Shown in pieces: positions 38,548 through 47,469 of a stretch of DNA of 64,000 nucleotides. The stretch is from Variovorax paradoxus_P (GTDB lineage: Bacteria > Pseudomonadota > Gammaproteobacteria > Burkholderiales > Burkholderiaceae_C). A program made the translations under genes and the position numbers. Below the pieces are notes generated by a model that saw only the letters and a list, made by a program, of their open reading frames with translations, was not told the DNA's origin and made no database searches. Within the stretch, counting starts at the first letter, position 1. Each line of letters begins with the position of its first letter. The DNA is taken from the NCBI RefSeq assembly GCF_050627025.1, contig NZ_CP192472.1, one strand, 5' to 3'.

Positions 38548-38566
38548 TGCCTCGCAGCACCCCGCC

Positions 38567-39235
38567 ATGCGCCTCGTTCCCAACTCGCTGCACGACGAAG
38601 TCGCCGCAACGCTCCGCGAGCAGATCTTCGCGGGCGACCTGGCGCCGGGCAGTTTCCTGGACGAAGCGGCGCTGTGCGAAAGGTTGTCGATTTCGCGAAC
38701 CCCGTTGCGCGAAGCGCTCAAGGTACTCACGGCCGAAGGCCTGCTGCGGCACGAGCCGCGGCGCGGCTGCTTCGTGCGCGAGGTAACCGAGCGCGATCTC
38801 GACGAGATATTTCCGGTCATTGCCTTGCTCGAAGGCCGCTGCGCCTACGAGGCCGCGCGCAACGCGAGCGATGCCGAGCTGCACGAGCTCGATGCCCTGC
38901 ATGAACGGCTGGTGCGCCATGCCAAGGCCAAGCGCATCAACGACTACTACGCCACCAACCACCTCATTCACGAAGCGATCATCCAGCTGGCCGACAACAA
39001 GTGGCTGGCACAGGTGATCGGCGACCTGCGCAAGATTCTCAAGCTCGCGCGGCTCCAGCAGCTGCACGCACCGGGGCGGCTCGAGCAAAGCCTGTCGGAG
39101 CACCTGGCGGTTTTTGCGGCGCTCAAGGCACGCGACAGCGAAGGCGCGGATGCCGCCATGCGCACGCACCTTACGCGCCAGCGCGAGGCGTTGCGCGAGG
39201 TGGCGCGGCAACAAAAATCCAGGGTGATGTCATGA
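38567..39235 (+). CDS. matR: GntR-family regulator (MatR-like)
   Basis: A 222-residue FadR-subfamily regulator. The winged helix covers residues 1-70 (LREQIFAGDLAPGSFLDEAALCERLSISRTPLREALKVL). The C-terminal helical effector domain (about 75-215) has the metal/ligand-binding His residues in ATNHLIHEAI and LSEHLAVFAAL. In other bacteria the MatR repressor sits next to matA/matB and responds to malonyl-CoA or malonate; the neighbours here match. It is the first gene of the operon and has a dyad just upstream. Confidence 0.85.
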   Translation: MRLVPNSLHDEVAATLREQIFAGDLAPGSFLDEAALCERLSISRTPLREALKVLTAEGLLRHEPRRGCFVREVTERDLDEIFPVIALLEGRCAYEAARNASDAELHELDALHERLVRHAKAKRINDYYATNHLIHEAIIQLADNKWLAQVIGDLRKILKLARLQQLHAPGRLEQSLSEHLAVFAALKARDSEGADAAMRTHLTRQREALREVARQQKSRVMS

Positions 39236-39284
39236 ATAACACAAAAAGCGGCATCTCCCGACTCAACCGAATTGGAGTTTGCCG

Positions 39285-40757
39285 ATGAGTGCGACCGAAT
39301 GGTTCCAGGCGCGGCTGCGCTCTGGCGACAAGTCAGACAACAAGGTGCCCGTGGCGCCTGAGGGGGCCGCCCGCAGCGTGCCCAAGACGGCCGCAAAGCC
39401 CGCCGTGCGCTCGACAGCCGAGCGCATGCAGGCCACCTTGCGCAAGGCCGACGAGGCGTTGTCGCCGCGCGCCTTGCGCCGTGTGCTCACGGCGTTGCAA
39501 TCGGTCATCGATCCGCGCGTGAGCGAGGTCGAGGGCGGCCGCAGGGCACATGCCATTGCGCGCGAATACGCTGCCGCCACGCCAGAGGAGCGCCGAGACT
39601 ACTGGGCACTGATGAGCGAGCATTTCGCGGCCGATCCGCAAAAGCTCAAGTCCGCGCGCGACCAGCACCAGGCTGCCGTGGGCACACCCGACGAAGGCCA
39701 GGCCGAGCTGAAGCTGCGGCGTGCGCTGGTGTCGCCCCGCATGCGGCTGTTGCAGCGCTTTGCGGTCGAGCCGGAGGGCATGCGCTTCCTGGTCGACCTG
39801 CGCGCCGAGCTGCTGCCTTTTCTCAAATCCGACAAGCGGCTGATTGCGCTCGATGCCGAACTGGAGCACCTGTTCTCCACCTGGTTCGACGTTGCGTTTC
39901 TCGAACTGCGCCGCATCGACTGGCATTCGCCTGCCTCGCTCATCGAAAAGCTGATTCGCTACGAAGCCGTGCACGACATCAAGAGCTGGACCGACGTGAA
40001 GAACCGGCTCGACGACAGCGACCGCCGCTGCTATGGCTTCTTCCATCCGCGGCTGCCCAACGAGCCGCTGATCTTTGTCGAGGTTGCGCTGGTCGACCGC
40101 ATCAGCGACGGCATCATGCCGCTGCTCGACGAAGCCGCCGTGCCCATTCAGCCCGCCAAGGCAACCACCGCGATCTTCTATTCGATCAGCAACACCCAGA
40201 ACGGACTGCGCGGCGTGAGCTTTGGCGATTCGCTCATCAAGCGCGTGGTCGAGACGCTGCAGGACGAATTGCCGCGCCTGAAGACCTTTGCCACGCTCTC
40301 GCCGATTCCCGGCTTTCGGGCCTGGCTCAACAAGAATGCGGCGGAACTGCTGCCGCGCCTGGACGAAAAGCGCGAGGCCGAGCTTGGCCGCCTGGTCGGA
40401 TCGCTGCCGCCCACGGCCGACCGCCTGCTTGCGGCGGTGGACGGCGCGGCTGCGCTCGATGCAAAGTCGCCGCTGCGCCAATGGCTGCTGCAGGCCGCGG
40501 CCGAGTATTTGGGCCACACGCTGATCGACGGCACGCCGGCCGACCCTGTGGCACGCTTTCACCTTGGCAACGGCGCCCGCGTGGAGCGGCTCAACTGGGC
40601 CGGCGATCCGTCGCCCAAAGGGCAAAAGCAGTCTTATGGCCTCATGGTCAATTACCTCTACGATCTCAAGCGGCTCGACAAGCATCGCGCATGGTTGGCC
40701 GAGGGCAAGGTGGCAGTTTCGGGAGATGTCGAAAGCCTGTTCTTCAAAAAAGGCTGA
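39285..40757 (+). CDS. mcd: Malonyl-CoA decarboxylase
   Basis: A 490-residue enzyme converting malonyl-CoA to acetyl-CoA and CO2. It fits the MCD family: an N-terminal helical domain (about 1-180) and a catalytic GNAT-like domain with the signature segments NRLDDSDRRCYGFFHPRLPNEPLIFVEVAL and YSISNTQNGLRGVSFG. The catalytic Ser/His are expected in SFGDSLIK and FHLGNGARVERLNW. ATG 39285 is favoured over TTG 39279. The pair Mcd + MatB lets malonate be used as a carbon source. Confidence 0.93.
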   Translation: MSATEWFQARLRSGDKSDNKVPVAPEGAARSVPKTAAKPAVRSTAERMQATLRKADEALSPRALRRVLTALQSVIDPRVSEVEGGRRAHAIAREYAAATPEERRDYWALMSEHFAADPQKLKSARDQHQAAVGTPDEGQAELKLRRALVSPRMRLLQRFAVEPEGMRFLVDLRAELLPFLKSDKRLIALDAELEHLFSTWFDVAFLELRRIDWHSPASLIEKLIRYEAVHDIKSWTDVKNRLDDSDRRCYGFFHPRLPNEPLIFVEVALVDRISDGIMPLLDEAAVPIQPAKATTAIFYSISNTQNGLRGVSFGDSLIKRVVETLQDELPRLKTFATLSPIPGFRAWLNKNAAELLPRLDEKREAELGRLVGSLPPTADRLLAAVDGAAALDAKSPLRQWLLQAAAEYLGHTLIDGTPADPVARFHLGNGARVERLNWAGDPSPKGQKQSYGLMVNYLYDLKRLDKHRAWLAEGKVAVSGDVESLFFKKG

Positions 40758-40835
40758 GTTCTGAAAGAAAAAGTCCGGCGCGCGAGGTGCCGGCGGCCGC
40801 ATGGGGCGGCATTCCACAACGACAGGAGATGACAG

Positions 40836-41825
40836 ATGACTCAGGGTTTTCAACGACGCGACGTGCTGCGTCTGGGCGCAGCCGGTGCCGCCGTTCTGTG
40901 CGGCGGTGCGGGTGCGCAGGGAGGTAACTGGCCCACTCGGCCGGTGAACATGGTCGTGCCGTTCCCGGCCGGCGGCGGCACCGACGCGTTCGCCCGTCCG
41001 CTCTCGGCCCAGTTTGCCAAGGTAGCAGGCCAGACACTGGTCATCGACAACCGCGGTGGCGCCGGCGGCACCGTCGGCGCGAGCATCGCCTCCAAGGCGC
41101 AGGCCGATGGCTACACGCTCTTCATGGGCGCGGTTCACCATGCCATTGCGCCGTCGATCTACCCCAGGCTCGACTACGACATCGAGAAGGATTTTGTGCC
41201 GCTGATGCTGCTGGCCAACGTGCCGCAGGTGGTGGTGGTCAATCCCAAGCGCGTGACGGCCAATACGCTCCAGGAGTTCGTGGCCGCGGCCAAGCGCAAT
41301 CCGGGCAAGCTCAATTACGGTTCTGCGGGTTCGGGCACCTCGCATCACCTGGCGGGTGAACTGTTCAAGCTGCAGACCGGCACCTTCATCACCCACATTC
41401 CGTACCGCGGCGCGGGCCCGGCGCTGTCCGACCTGATTGCGGGCAACGTCGACCTGATGTTCGACGGTCTGGGCTCCTCCGCCCAGCACATCAAGGGCGG
41501 CCGCATCAAGGCGCTGATGGTGGCCGGCAGCAAGCGCAACCCCGCCTTCCCGGACGTACCGTGCGCAGCAGAGGTCGGCCTGCCCGACTACACCGTTACC
41601 ACCTGGTACGGCCTGTGGGCGCCCAAGGGCACGCCGGCCGATTTGCAGGCGCGCATCGTCGACGACATGAAGAAGGCGCTTGCCACGGACGAGCTCAAGG
41701 CCATCTGGGCCCAGAACGGCTCCGAAATTCCGAGCCTCACCATGGCCTCGTACGGCGGCTTCGTCAGTTCCGAGATCAAGCGCTGGGCCGCTGTGGTCAA
41801 GGCCTCGGGCGCCAAGCTCGAGTAA
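40836..41825 (+). CDS. Bug-family periplasmic binding protein (TctC-like)
   Basis: A 329-residue Bug-type solute-binding protein. A twin-arginine-like signal (FQRRDVLRLGAAGAAVL) is followed by WPTRPVNMVVPFPAGGGTDA, the family opening, and IDNRGGAGGTVGASIASKAQ with the anion-binding beta-loop. It normally serves tripartite tricarboxylate carriers, but no TctA or TctB is in this operon. In a malonate operon it is likely to bind a dicarboxylate such as malonate; this is inference. The stop overlaps the crotonase ATG by one base. Confidence 0.9.
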   Translation: MTQGFQRRDVLRLGAAGAAVLCGGAGAQGGNWPTRPVNMVVPFPAGGGTDAFARPLSAQFAKVAGQTLVIDNRGGAGGTVGASIASKAQADGYTLFMGAVHHAIAPSIYPRLDYDIEKDFVPLMLLANVPQVVVVNPKRVTANTLQEFVAAAKRNPGKLNYGSAGSGTSHHLAGELFKLQTGTFITHIPYRGAGPALSDLIAGNVDLMFDGLGSSAQHIKGGRIKALMVAGSKRNPAFPDVPCAAEVGLPDYTVTTWYGLWAPKGTPADLQARIVDDMKKALATDELKAIWAQNGSEIPSLTMASYGGFVSSEIKRWAAVVKASGAKLE

Positions 41826-42604
41826 TGAGCCAAAGCACCGTTTCGTTGCGCCGCGAGGGCGCCGTTGCGTTCGTCACCTTGTCGAACGCGGGGCGCCTCA
41901 ATGCGATGACGCGCGCAATGTGGCGCGAACTGCGCGCGGTGTTCGACGGTATCGCCCGCCCGACCGATGCCGGGCTTCGATGCGTGGTCGTCAGCGGGGA
42001 GGGCGGCGCCTTCTGCGCGGGCGGCGACATCTCGGAATACCCGTCATTCCGTTTCGAAGAAGCCAGCCTGCGCGAATTTCATGAGAACGAAGTCTGGGCT
42101 GCATTGCAGGCCATGCTCGATTGCCCGGTGCCCCTGGTCGCGCAGATCGAAGGCGCATGCATGGGCGCCGGCATCGAGATTGCAAGCTGCTGCGACATCC
42201 GGCTGGCAGGCGACTCCGCAAAGTTCGGCGCACCCATTGCAAAGCTTGGCTTTCCCATGGCGCCGCGAGAGGCGGCGCTGGTGCATGGCGCCATTGGCGA
42301 CGTGCTCGCGCGCGACATGCTGCTGGCCGCGGGAGTGCACGGCGCACAGCGCCTGTACGACGCCGGCTTCTTGCTGCACGTGCTGCCCGACGGCGAAGTG
42401 GCTGCAGCCGCGCAGGCCCACGCCGCGCGCATCGCCGCACTGGCGCCGCAGGCCGCCCGGCTCCACAAGCGCACCTTCGCCATGCTGAAGGCCGGCCCGC
42501 AAGCGACCCAGAACCTGCTCGCAACCGCCTACGACTACGCCGACTCCGCCGAGCACCGTGAAGGCATTGCCGCCTTTCTTGCCAAGCGCACACCGAATTT
42601 CTGA
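41825..42604 (+). CDS. Enoyl-CoA hydratase/isomerase-family protein (second Glu missing)
   Basis: A 259-residue crotonase-fold protein. The oxyanion hole residues are in AFCAGGDIS and GACMGAG. Of the two hydratase acids, the first is present as Glu118 in GAGIEIASCCDI, while the second position (the PE of FGxPExxLG) reads API, with Ile138. It therefore is not an ordinary enoyl-CoA hydratase and could be an isomerase, decarboxylase or thioesterase-like member. Its place between the binding protein and MatB suggests a substrate near malonyl- or methylmalonyl-CoA. Confidence 0.85.
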   Translation: MSQSTVSLRREGAVAFVTLSNAGRLNAMTRAMWRELRAVFDGIARPTDAGLRCVVVSGEGGAFCAGGDISEYPSFRFEEASLREFHENEVWAALQAMLDCPVPLVAQIEGACMGAGIEIASCCDIRLAGDSAKFGAPIAKLGFPMAPREAALVHGAIGDVLARDMLLAAGVHGAQRLYDAGFLLHVLPDGEVAAAAQAHAARIAALAPQAARLHKRTFAMLKAGPQATQNLLATAYDYADSAEHREGIAAFLAKRTPNF

Positions 42605-42616
42605 AGACCCTGCCCG

Positions 42617-44152
42617 ATGAAGACGAAAGCCAACCCCAATCTGTTTGCCGCCTTGCGTGCGGCCTTTCCCGCCGACCTCGACGGCATTGCCGTTGAAACC
42701 GACAACGGCCTGTTCTACTCGTGGCGGGATCTTGACCGTGCCAGCGCAATGATCGCCAACCTGCTGGATGCGCTGGGCCTGGAAGAAGGCGCCCGCATCG
42801 CGGTGCAGGTCGAGAAATCGGTCGAGGCGATGATTCTTTATCTCGCCACGCTGCGCGCCGGCTACGTGTTCCTGCCGCTCAACACCGCCTACCAAAGCGC
42901 CGAGATCGAATACTTCATCGGCAACGCCGAGCCGGCCGTTGTGGTGTGCACCAGCCGCAATGCATCGTGGGTCGGGCCTATTGCCAATGCGGCGGGCACC
43001 CGGCATGTGTTTACGCTGGACGACAACCGCACCGGCACGCTGCTCGAAGTGGCCGCGCAGTGCAGCGACCAGCATGCGGTAGCCCAACGCAAGGCCGACG
43101 ACCTGGCCGCCATTCTCTACACCAGCGGCACCACCGGCCGGAGCAAGGGCGCCATGCTCACGCACGGCAACCTGCTGTCCAACGCCGAGGTGCTGAAGGA
43201 CTACTGGGGCTGGACAAAAGGCGACGTGCTGATCCACGCGCTGCCCATCTTCCACGTGCATGGCCTTTTTGTTGCAATGCATGGCGCGTTGCTCAACGGC
43301 AGCAAGATGATCTGGCTGTCCAAATTCGATCCCAGGCGCGTGGTCGAGAAGTTGCCCGAGGCCACCGTGTTCATGGGCGTGCCCACGCTCTATGTGCGCC
43401 TGCTGGCAGAACCCGGCCTTACGCGCGAGGCGGTACGCAACATGCGGCTCTTCGTTGCGGGCTCGGCGCCATTGCTCATCGAAACCTTCGACGAATGGCG
43501 CGAGCGCACCGGGCACACCATTCTCGAGCGCTACGGCATGAGTGAAACGGTAATGCTCACCTCCAACCCATACAGTCCGGCACAGGGCGAACGCCGCGGC
43601 GGCACGGTGGGCTTTGCACTACCGGGCGTGCAGCTGCGCGTGCGCGACGACAGCGGCCGCGACTGCACCACCGACGAGATCGGCAACATCGAGGTGAGTG
43701 GCCCCAACGTGTTTGCGGGCTACTGGCGCATGCCCGAGAAAACCAAGGAAGAATTCACCGCCGACGGTTTCTTCAAGACCGGCGACGTGGGCAAGATCGA
43801 CGGCCGTGGCTACATCACCATCGTCGGGCGCAGCAAGGACCTGATCATCAGCGGTGGCTACAACGTCTATCCCGCCGAGATCGAGGGCTACATCAACGAG
43901 TTTCCCGGCGTGGCCGAAAGCGCGGTAATCGGCGTGCCGCACCCCGACTTCGGCGAGGTGGGCGTGGCCATCGTCATTCCCAAGGCGGGCGGCACGCTTG
44001 ACGCCGATGCCATCGTGGCAGAACTCAAGTCGAAGCTGGCGAACTTCAAGATACCGAAGCGCTGCTTCGTGGTGAACGAACTTCCGCGCAACACAATGGG
44101 CAAGGTGCAGAAGGCACTGCTGCGCGCAGAGCACAAGGGCTTGTTCGCCTAG
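42617..44152 (+). CDS. matB: Malonyl-CoA synthetase MatB
   Basis: A 511-residue AMP-forming ligase that activates malonate with CoA. The ATP loop is YTSGTTGRSKG at 168-178, the second motif is YGMSETVMLTSNPY and the C-terminal lysine is in PRNTMGKVQK. Its company (MatR, malonyl-CoA decarboxylase) is what turns the general AMP-binding call into MatB. It ends the operon and converges on the aldoxime gene. Confidence 0.9.
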   Translation: MKTKANPNLFAALRAAFPADLDGIAVETDNGLFYSWRDLDRASAMIANLLDALGLEEGARIAVQVEKSVEAMILYLATLRAGYVFLPLNTAYQSAEIEYFIGNAEPAVVVCTSRNASWVGPIANAAGTRHVFTLDDNRTGTLLEVAAQCSDQHAVAQRKADDLAAILYTSGTTGRSKGAMLTHGNLLSNAEVLKDYWGWTKGDVLIHALPIFHVHGLFVAMHGALLNGSKMIWLSKFDPRRVVEKLPEATVFMGVPTLYVRLLAEPGLTREAVRNMRLFVAGSAPLLIETFDEWRERTGHTILERYGMSETVMLTSNPYSPAQGERRGGTVGFALPGVQLRVRDDSGRDCTTDEIGNIEVSGPNVFAGYWRMPEKTKEEFTADGFFKTGDVGKIDGRGYITIVGRSKDLIISGGYNVYPAEIEGYINEFPGVAESAVIGVPHPDFGEVGVAIVIPKAGGTLDADAIVAELKSKLANFKIPKRCFVVNELPRNTMGKVQKALLRAEHKGLFA

Positions 44153-44176
44153 GCGCCGGTCTTTCGCCCGGCCTGT

Positions 44177-45237
44177 TCAGGTCGGGTGCAACCCGTTCAT
44201 CAGCCCGCTGCGCGGGTGGCAGTTGATGTATTCGTAGCTTTGTTCGTCGGCCTTCAGCACCGACACCTCGTGGTACACGCGCAGCTGCAGCTGGAAGTTC
44301 AGCGCCTGCACATAGCGCATGAAGCTTCCGAAGATCGCGACGTGCGTGGGGTGCGACTCGGCCCAGCGCTCCATGTCGGCAAGCGAATGCCAGAAGCTCA
44401 GGCCAAACGACTTCTCGAGCGGCGCGCCCTTGCCGTCGAGGTGGCGCATGTAGCGGTTGACGTAGCACCCGATGCCCACGCCCTGGTCGCGCAAAAAGTC
44501 CATGCCATTGCGCAACACCGGCTCCATCTCTTCCAGGTAGAGCTTGCGTTCCTGGCCGGTGGTGTCCGTCCATTCCTGGCCGGAGCGGATCATTGCGATG
44601 TTCTCGTGGCCCGCAATTCGCACACGCTGTCCGTGTGCCGGCACGCCGGCAATCACCGCGCGTGTGCCGGAAGGCGCCATGGCGTCGGTCTGCGAAAGCG
44701 GAATGCGGTCTCGCATGGAGCCCCAGTAGCCGTGCTCCTGCACTTCGCCGCTCACACCGCCCATGATCGCGCCCACGCCTTCGAGGCGGTCCGGCGTGTT
44801 GAACATGGTCTCGAAGTGCTCGGCGCGCGGCGAGACGATCTCGCGAAAATAGCCCAAGCCGTCCGAGAGCCTTTCCGCAGAGCGCCACCACCCGTCGATC
44901 TCGGGTGTCACGCACCAGCGGGCATGGGCGGCAGGGTCGTCCCAATAGGCGATGGCGATCATGTTGTCGTAGCCATCGGCATCGACATGGTGTGCAAAGT
45001 CATGATGGGCAGGCCCGTCGTGCAGCGCAAAGCCGGCCGCGATTTTCATCAGCGCGCCGCAGGCGCGGCCCTGCATTCTGTGCCGCGCGACTGCACGCCG
45101 AAGTAGCCCATGACCACCTGCCTGACCGCAGCATGTGCGCGCGCAGACCAGGCTGGGTAGGGCGGCGCATAGTCGTCCTCCACGCGGCGATGGCGCGTGC
45201 GCGGGCATTTCAGGTGGTCGGCAATGGCGGATTCCAT
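44177..45237 (-). pseudogene. oxd: Haem-type aldoxime dehydratase, frameshifted
   Basis: The gene encodes aldoxime dehydratase, which turns aldoximes into nitriles. The first part (MESAIADHLKCPRTRHRRVE through YFGVQSRGTE) lies in one frame starting at ATG 45237 and runs into a TGA at 45051-45049. The rest (QGRACGALMKIAAGF through SGLMNGLHPT) lies in another frame. The two join at about 45069-45086 and, with one base restored, give about 353 residues, the family length. Candidate haem-binding His are in HPTHVAIFG and YHEVSVL. So either one base is missing in nature or in the assembly. It lies 16 bases after the nitrilase with a good ribosome site. Confidence 0.85.
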
Positions 45238-45253
45238 GTTGCGGCTCCGGTGG

Positions 45254-46300
45254 TCAGGCGGCCAACTGCTGGCGTGCCGCGGCGGTGGGCTCTGGCGTGG
45301 CAACGATGGCTTCGAAGGCGCCGCCCTCGACCTCGGGCGCGCGCTGCAGCACCACCGGTTCGCGCTTTGTCTTGTTCAACAGCAACTGCGTGACGTCGGG
45401 GCGCGAGTAGTGGCCGCTCGGATCGGCCGCGGCCTTGGCGAGCGCAATCATTCCAAGGTCGATGTCGGCAATCACCAGTCCTTCCTGGTCTTCGGCCAGA
45501 GGCGTCCCAAGCGGCGAGCCGTCGGGCGCGTAGATGCGTGCAAAGCCGCCGCCCACGCGCAGCAACTGCTGCTTGCCTGCATCGGTGCACATCAGCTCGC
45601 TCATCGCCTGCGAAACCGTGGCGCACGGTGCAACGACGAAGCACTGGCCCTCCGCCGCATACACCTGGCTGGCCGCATTGTTGAGCTCGGGGCCAAGGGC
45701 GAAGGCCGCGCCGCGATAGAGCGAAAAGCTGGGCCATGCGCCGCAGTGGATCTGCTCGTTCTGCGCATACATAGCGTATTTGCTGAGGGGCTGCAGGTGC
45801 TCCCAGCAAGAGAGCGACCCAACGTTGCCGATGGGCGTCTCGGCCACCGCAAGGTCGGAGCCGTCGCCTTCGCCGAAAACGGTGCGCTCCACGTGGGTGG
45901 GCTTGAGCTTGCGTCGCGTCTGTACAGTGCTTCCCTGGTCGTCGATCAGCGCCTGTGCAATGTAGAGGCTGCCGGCGGCCTTTTCGCTGTAGCCCAGCGA
46001 AACCCAGATCTTGTGTTTGCGCGCGGCATCCCGGATGCGGTCGAACTCGCCCGAACCGACGACCAGTGAGTTGTCGTGATAGCGCTGCACAAACTGCATG
46101 CCCCAAGCCGGCGAGTCGAGCCAGATCCACCAGGGATAGCCGGGCACCCAGGTTTCAGGAAAGGCGATGAGCTTCACGCCCTGGCCGGCCGCCTCGGCCA
46201 TGAGATCGATGGTCTTGTCGATCGTGCCGTCGAGATCGAGGAACACAGGCGCAGCCTGCACGGCTGCAACGCGAAGCTTGGGGTGAACGGTGGCGGGCAT
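45254..46300 (-). CDS. nit: Nitrilase
   Basis: A 348-residue nitrilase that hydrolyses nitriles to acids and ammonia. The catalytic triad is present: Glu49 in AFPETW, Lys131 in RRKLKPTHVERT and Cys165 in GSLSCWEH. ATG 46300 was chosen. It is paired with the aldoxime dehydratase, which supplies the nitrile. The divergent AraC regulator is the likely controller. Substrate range is not readable; arylaceto- or phenylacetaldoxime-derived nitriles fit the pairing. Confidence 0.93.
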   Translation of the reverse strand: MPATVHPKLRVAAVQAAPVFLDLDGTIDKTIDLMAEAAGQGVKLIAFPETWVPGYPWWIWLDSPAWGMQFVQRYHDNSLVVGSGEFDRIRDAARKHKIWVSLGYSEKAAGSLYIAQALIDDQGSTVQTRRKLKPTHVERTVFGEGDGSDLAVAETPIGNVGSLSCWEHLQPLSKYAMYAQNEQIHCGAWPSFSLYRGAAFALGPELNNAASQVYAAEGQCFVVAPCATVSQAMSELMCTDAGKQQLLRVGGGFARIYAPDGSPLGTPLAEDQEGLVIADIDLGMIALAKAAADPSGHYSRPDVTQLLLNKTKREPVVLQRAPEVEGGAFEAIVATPEPTAAARQQLAA

Positions 46301-46475
46301 GGGGGCTCCAGAACGGGTTGGTGAAACAACTTCGCACACCTTGCACCGGGTTTGCGCGGTGGCATGCGGGTTGCTTCAAGCGTAGATTCGCCGCCGCGAA
46401 ACGCCTTGACCATGACTTGCGGCGTTCTTGCTTCAGCGTTGCATGCCGGCTTTTCAGAAAACCGAGAAACCCCCG

Positions 46476-47444
46476 ATGAACCAGTTGCTCAGCACAGAAG
46501 CGGTTCCGCGCAACCAGCGGCTCGCCTACTGGACGGACATGATCTGCAACGTGTACGTGCAGCTTGGGTGCGATGCGGTGCACGATGGTGCCGCGGGCGA
46601 TTTCGAGGGCAGCATTCGCCAGCACACGCTGCCGGGCCTGGACGTATCGGTGGTCACGTCGGCGGCGCAAAGGGTCATGCGCACGCCGGGGCACATTTCG
46701 CGGTCGGGCGACGATTGCTTTCTTGTCAGTATCCAGGCGCGCGGCCAGGGCGTGGTGCGCCAGGACGGGCGAGACGCCGTGCTGGCGGCGGGCGACTTTG
46801 CGCTGTACGACAGCACCCGGCCCTATGAATTGCTGTTCGACAAGGCTTTCGAGCAGATCGTGCTCAAGCTGCCGGGTGAGCGCCTGCGCAGCGAACTGCA
46901 CGACACCGAAGCACTGACCGCCACCACAGTGTCGGGGCGCGAGGGCGCGGGGCACCTGCTCCTGGGAATGATCCGCACGCTGCGAGAAGACATCGACACC
47001 TTGCAGCCCGCCTCGGCGCTTGCGGTGGCCAATGGCGTGCAGAGCATTCTGGTTGCGGGCTTGCAAACGCTGCCCGCGGCACGCGCCCCGGGCCTCAGCA
47101 ACCTCACGGCCTACCACCTGGCTCGCGTGAAGCGCCGCATCGACGAGCAACTGGCGGACCCGTCGCTCTCGGTGGGGAGCCTTGCGGCAGAGTTGGGCGT
47201 TTCGGCAAGCCACATTCACCGCGTTTTCAAGAGCGAGCCGCTCACGCCTTCGCAGTACATCTGGGAGCGCCGGCTCGAAGCGTGCAGCCGCGACCTGCTC
47301 GAGCCGCGCCTTGCCGGCCGGCCGGTGGCCGACATTGCCTACGGCCGCGGCTTCAACGATGCGGCGCACTTCAGCCGCGCATTCCGCGAACGCTTCGGCT
47401 GCTCGCCGCGCGAGTGGCGGCAGCAACGCGTTCAACAGCAATGA
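46476..47444 (+). CDS. AraC-family regulator of the aldoxime/nitrile genes
   Basis: A 322-residue regulator. The N-terminal AraC-binding-like domain begins MNQLLSTEAVPRNQRLAYWT and includes QARGQGVVRQDGRDAVLAAGDF. Two helix-turn-helix motifs follow at the C-terminus (VGSLAAELGVSASHIHRVFK and VADIAYGRGFNDAAHFSRAFRERFG). It resembles the NitR/OxdR-like regulators beside nitrilases. ATG 46476 is preferred to 46443 because the domain start then matches; neither has a strong ribosome site. Confidence 0.88.
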   Translation: MNQLLSTEAVPRNQRLAYWTDMICNVYVQLGCDAVHDGAAGDFEGSIRQHTLPGLDVSVVTSAAQRVMRTPGHISRSGDDCFLVSIQARGQGVVRQDGRDAVLAAGDFALYDSTRPYELLFDKAFEQIVLKLPGERLRSELHDTEALTATTVSGREGAGHLLLGMIRTLREDIDTLQPASALAVANGVQSILVAGLQTLPAARAPGLSNLTAYHLARVKRRIDEQLADPSLSVGSLAAELGVSASHIHRVFKSEPLTPSQYIWERRLEACSRDLLEPRLAGRPVADIAYGRGFNDAAHFSRAFRERFGCSPREWRQQRVQQQ

Positions 47445-47469
47445 AAAAAAGGCGCGGCCTTCGCCGGGT

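Noticed and set aside
45049..45208. Aldoxime dehydratase starting at internal ATG 45049 as a shorter intact gene
   Set aside because: The upstream 54 residues in the other frame match the family N-terminus and restore the family length, so a frameshift explains the data better.
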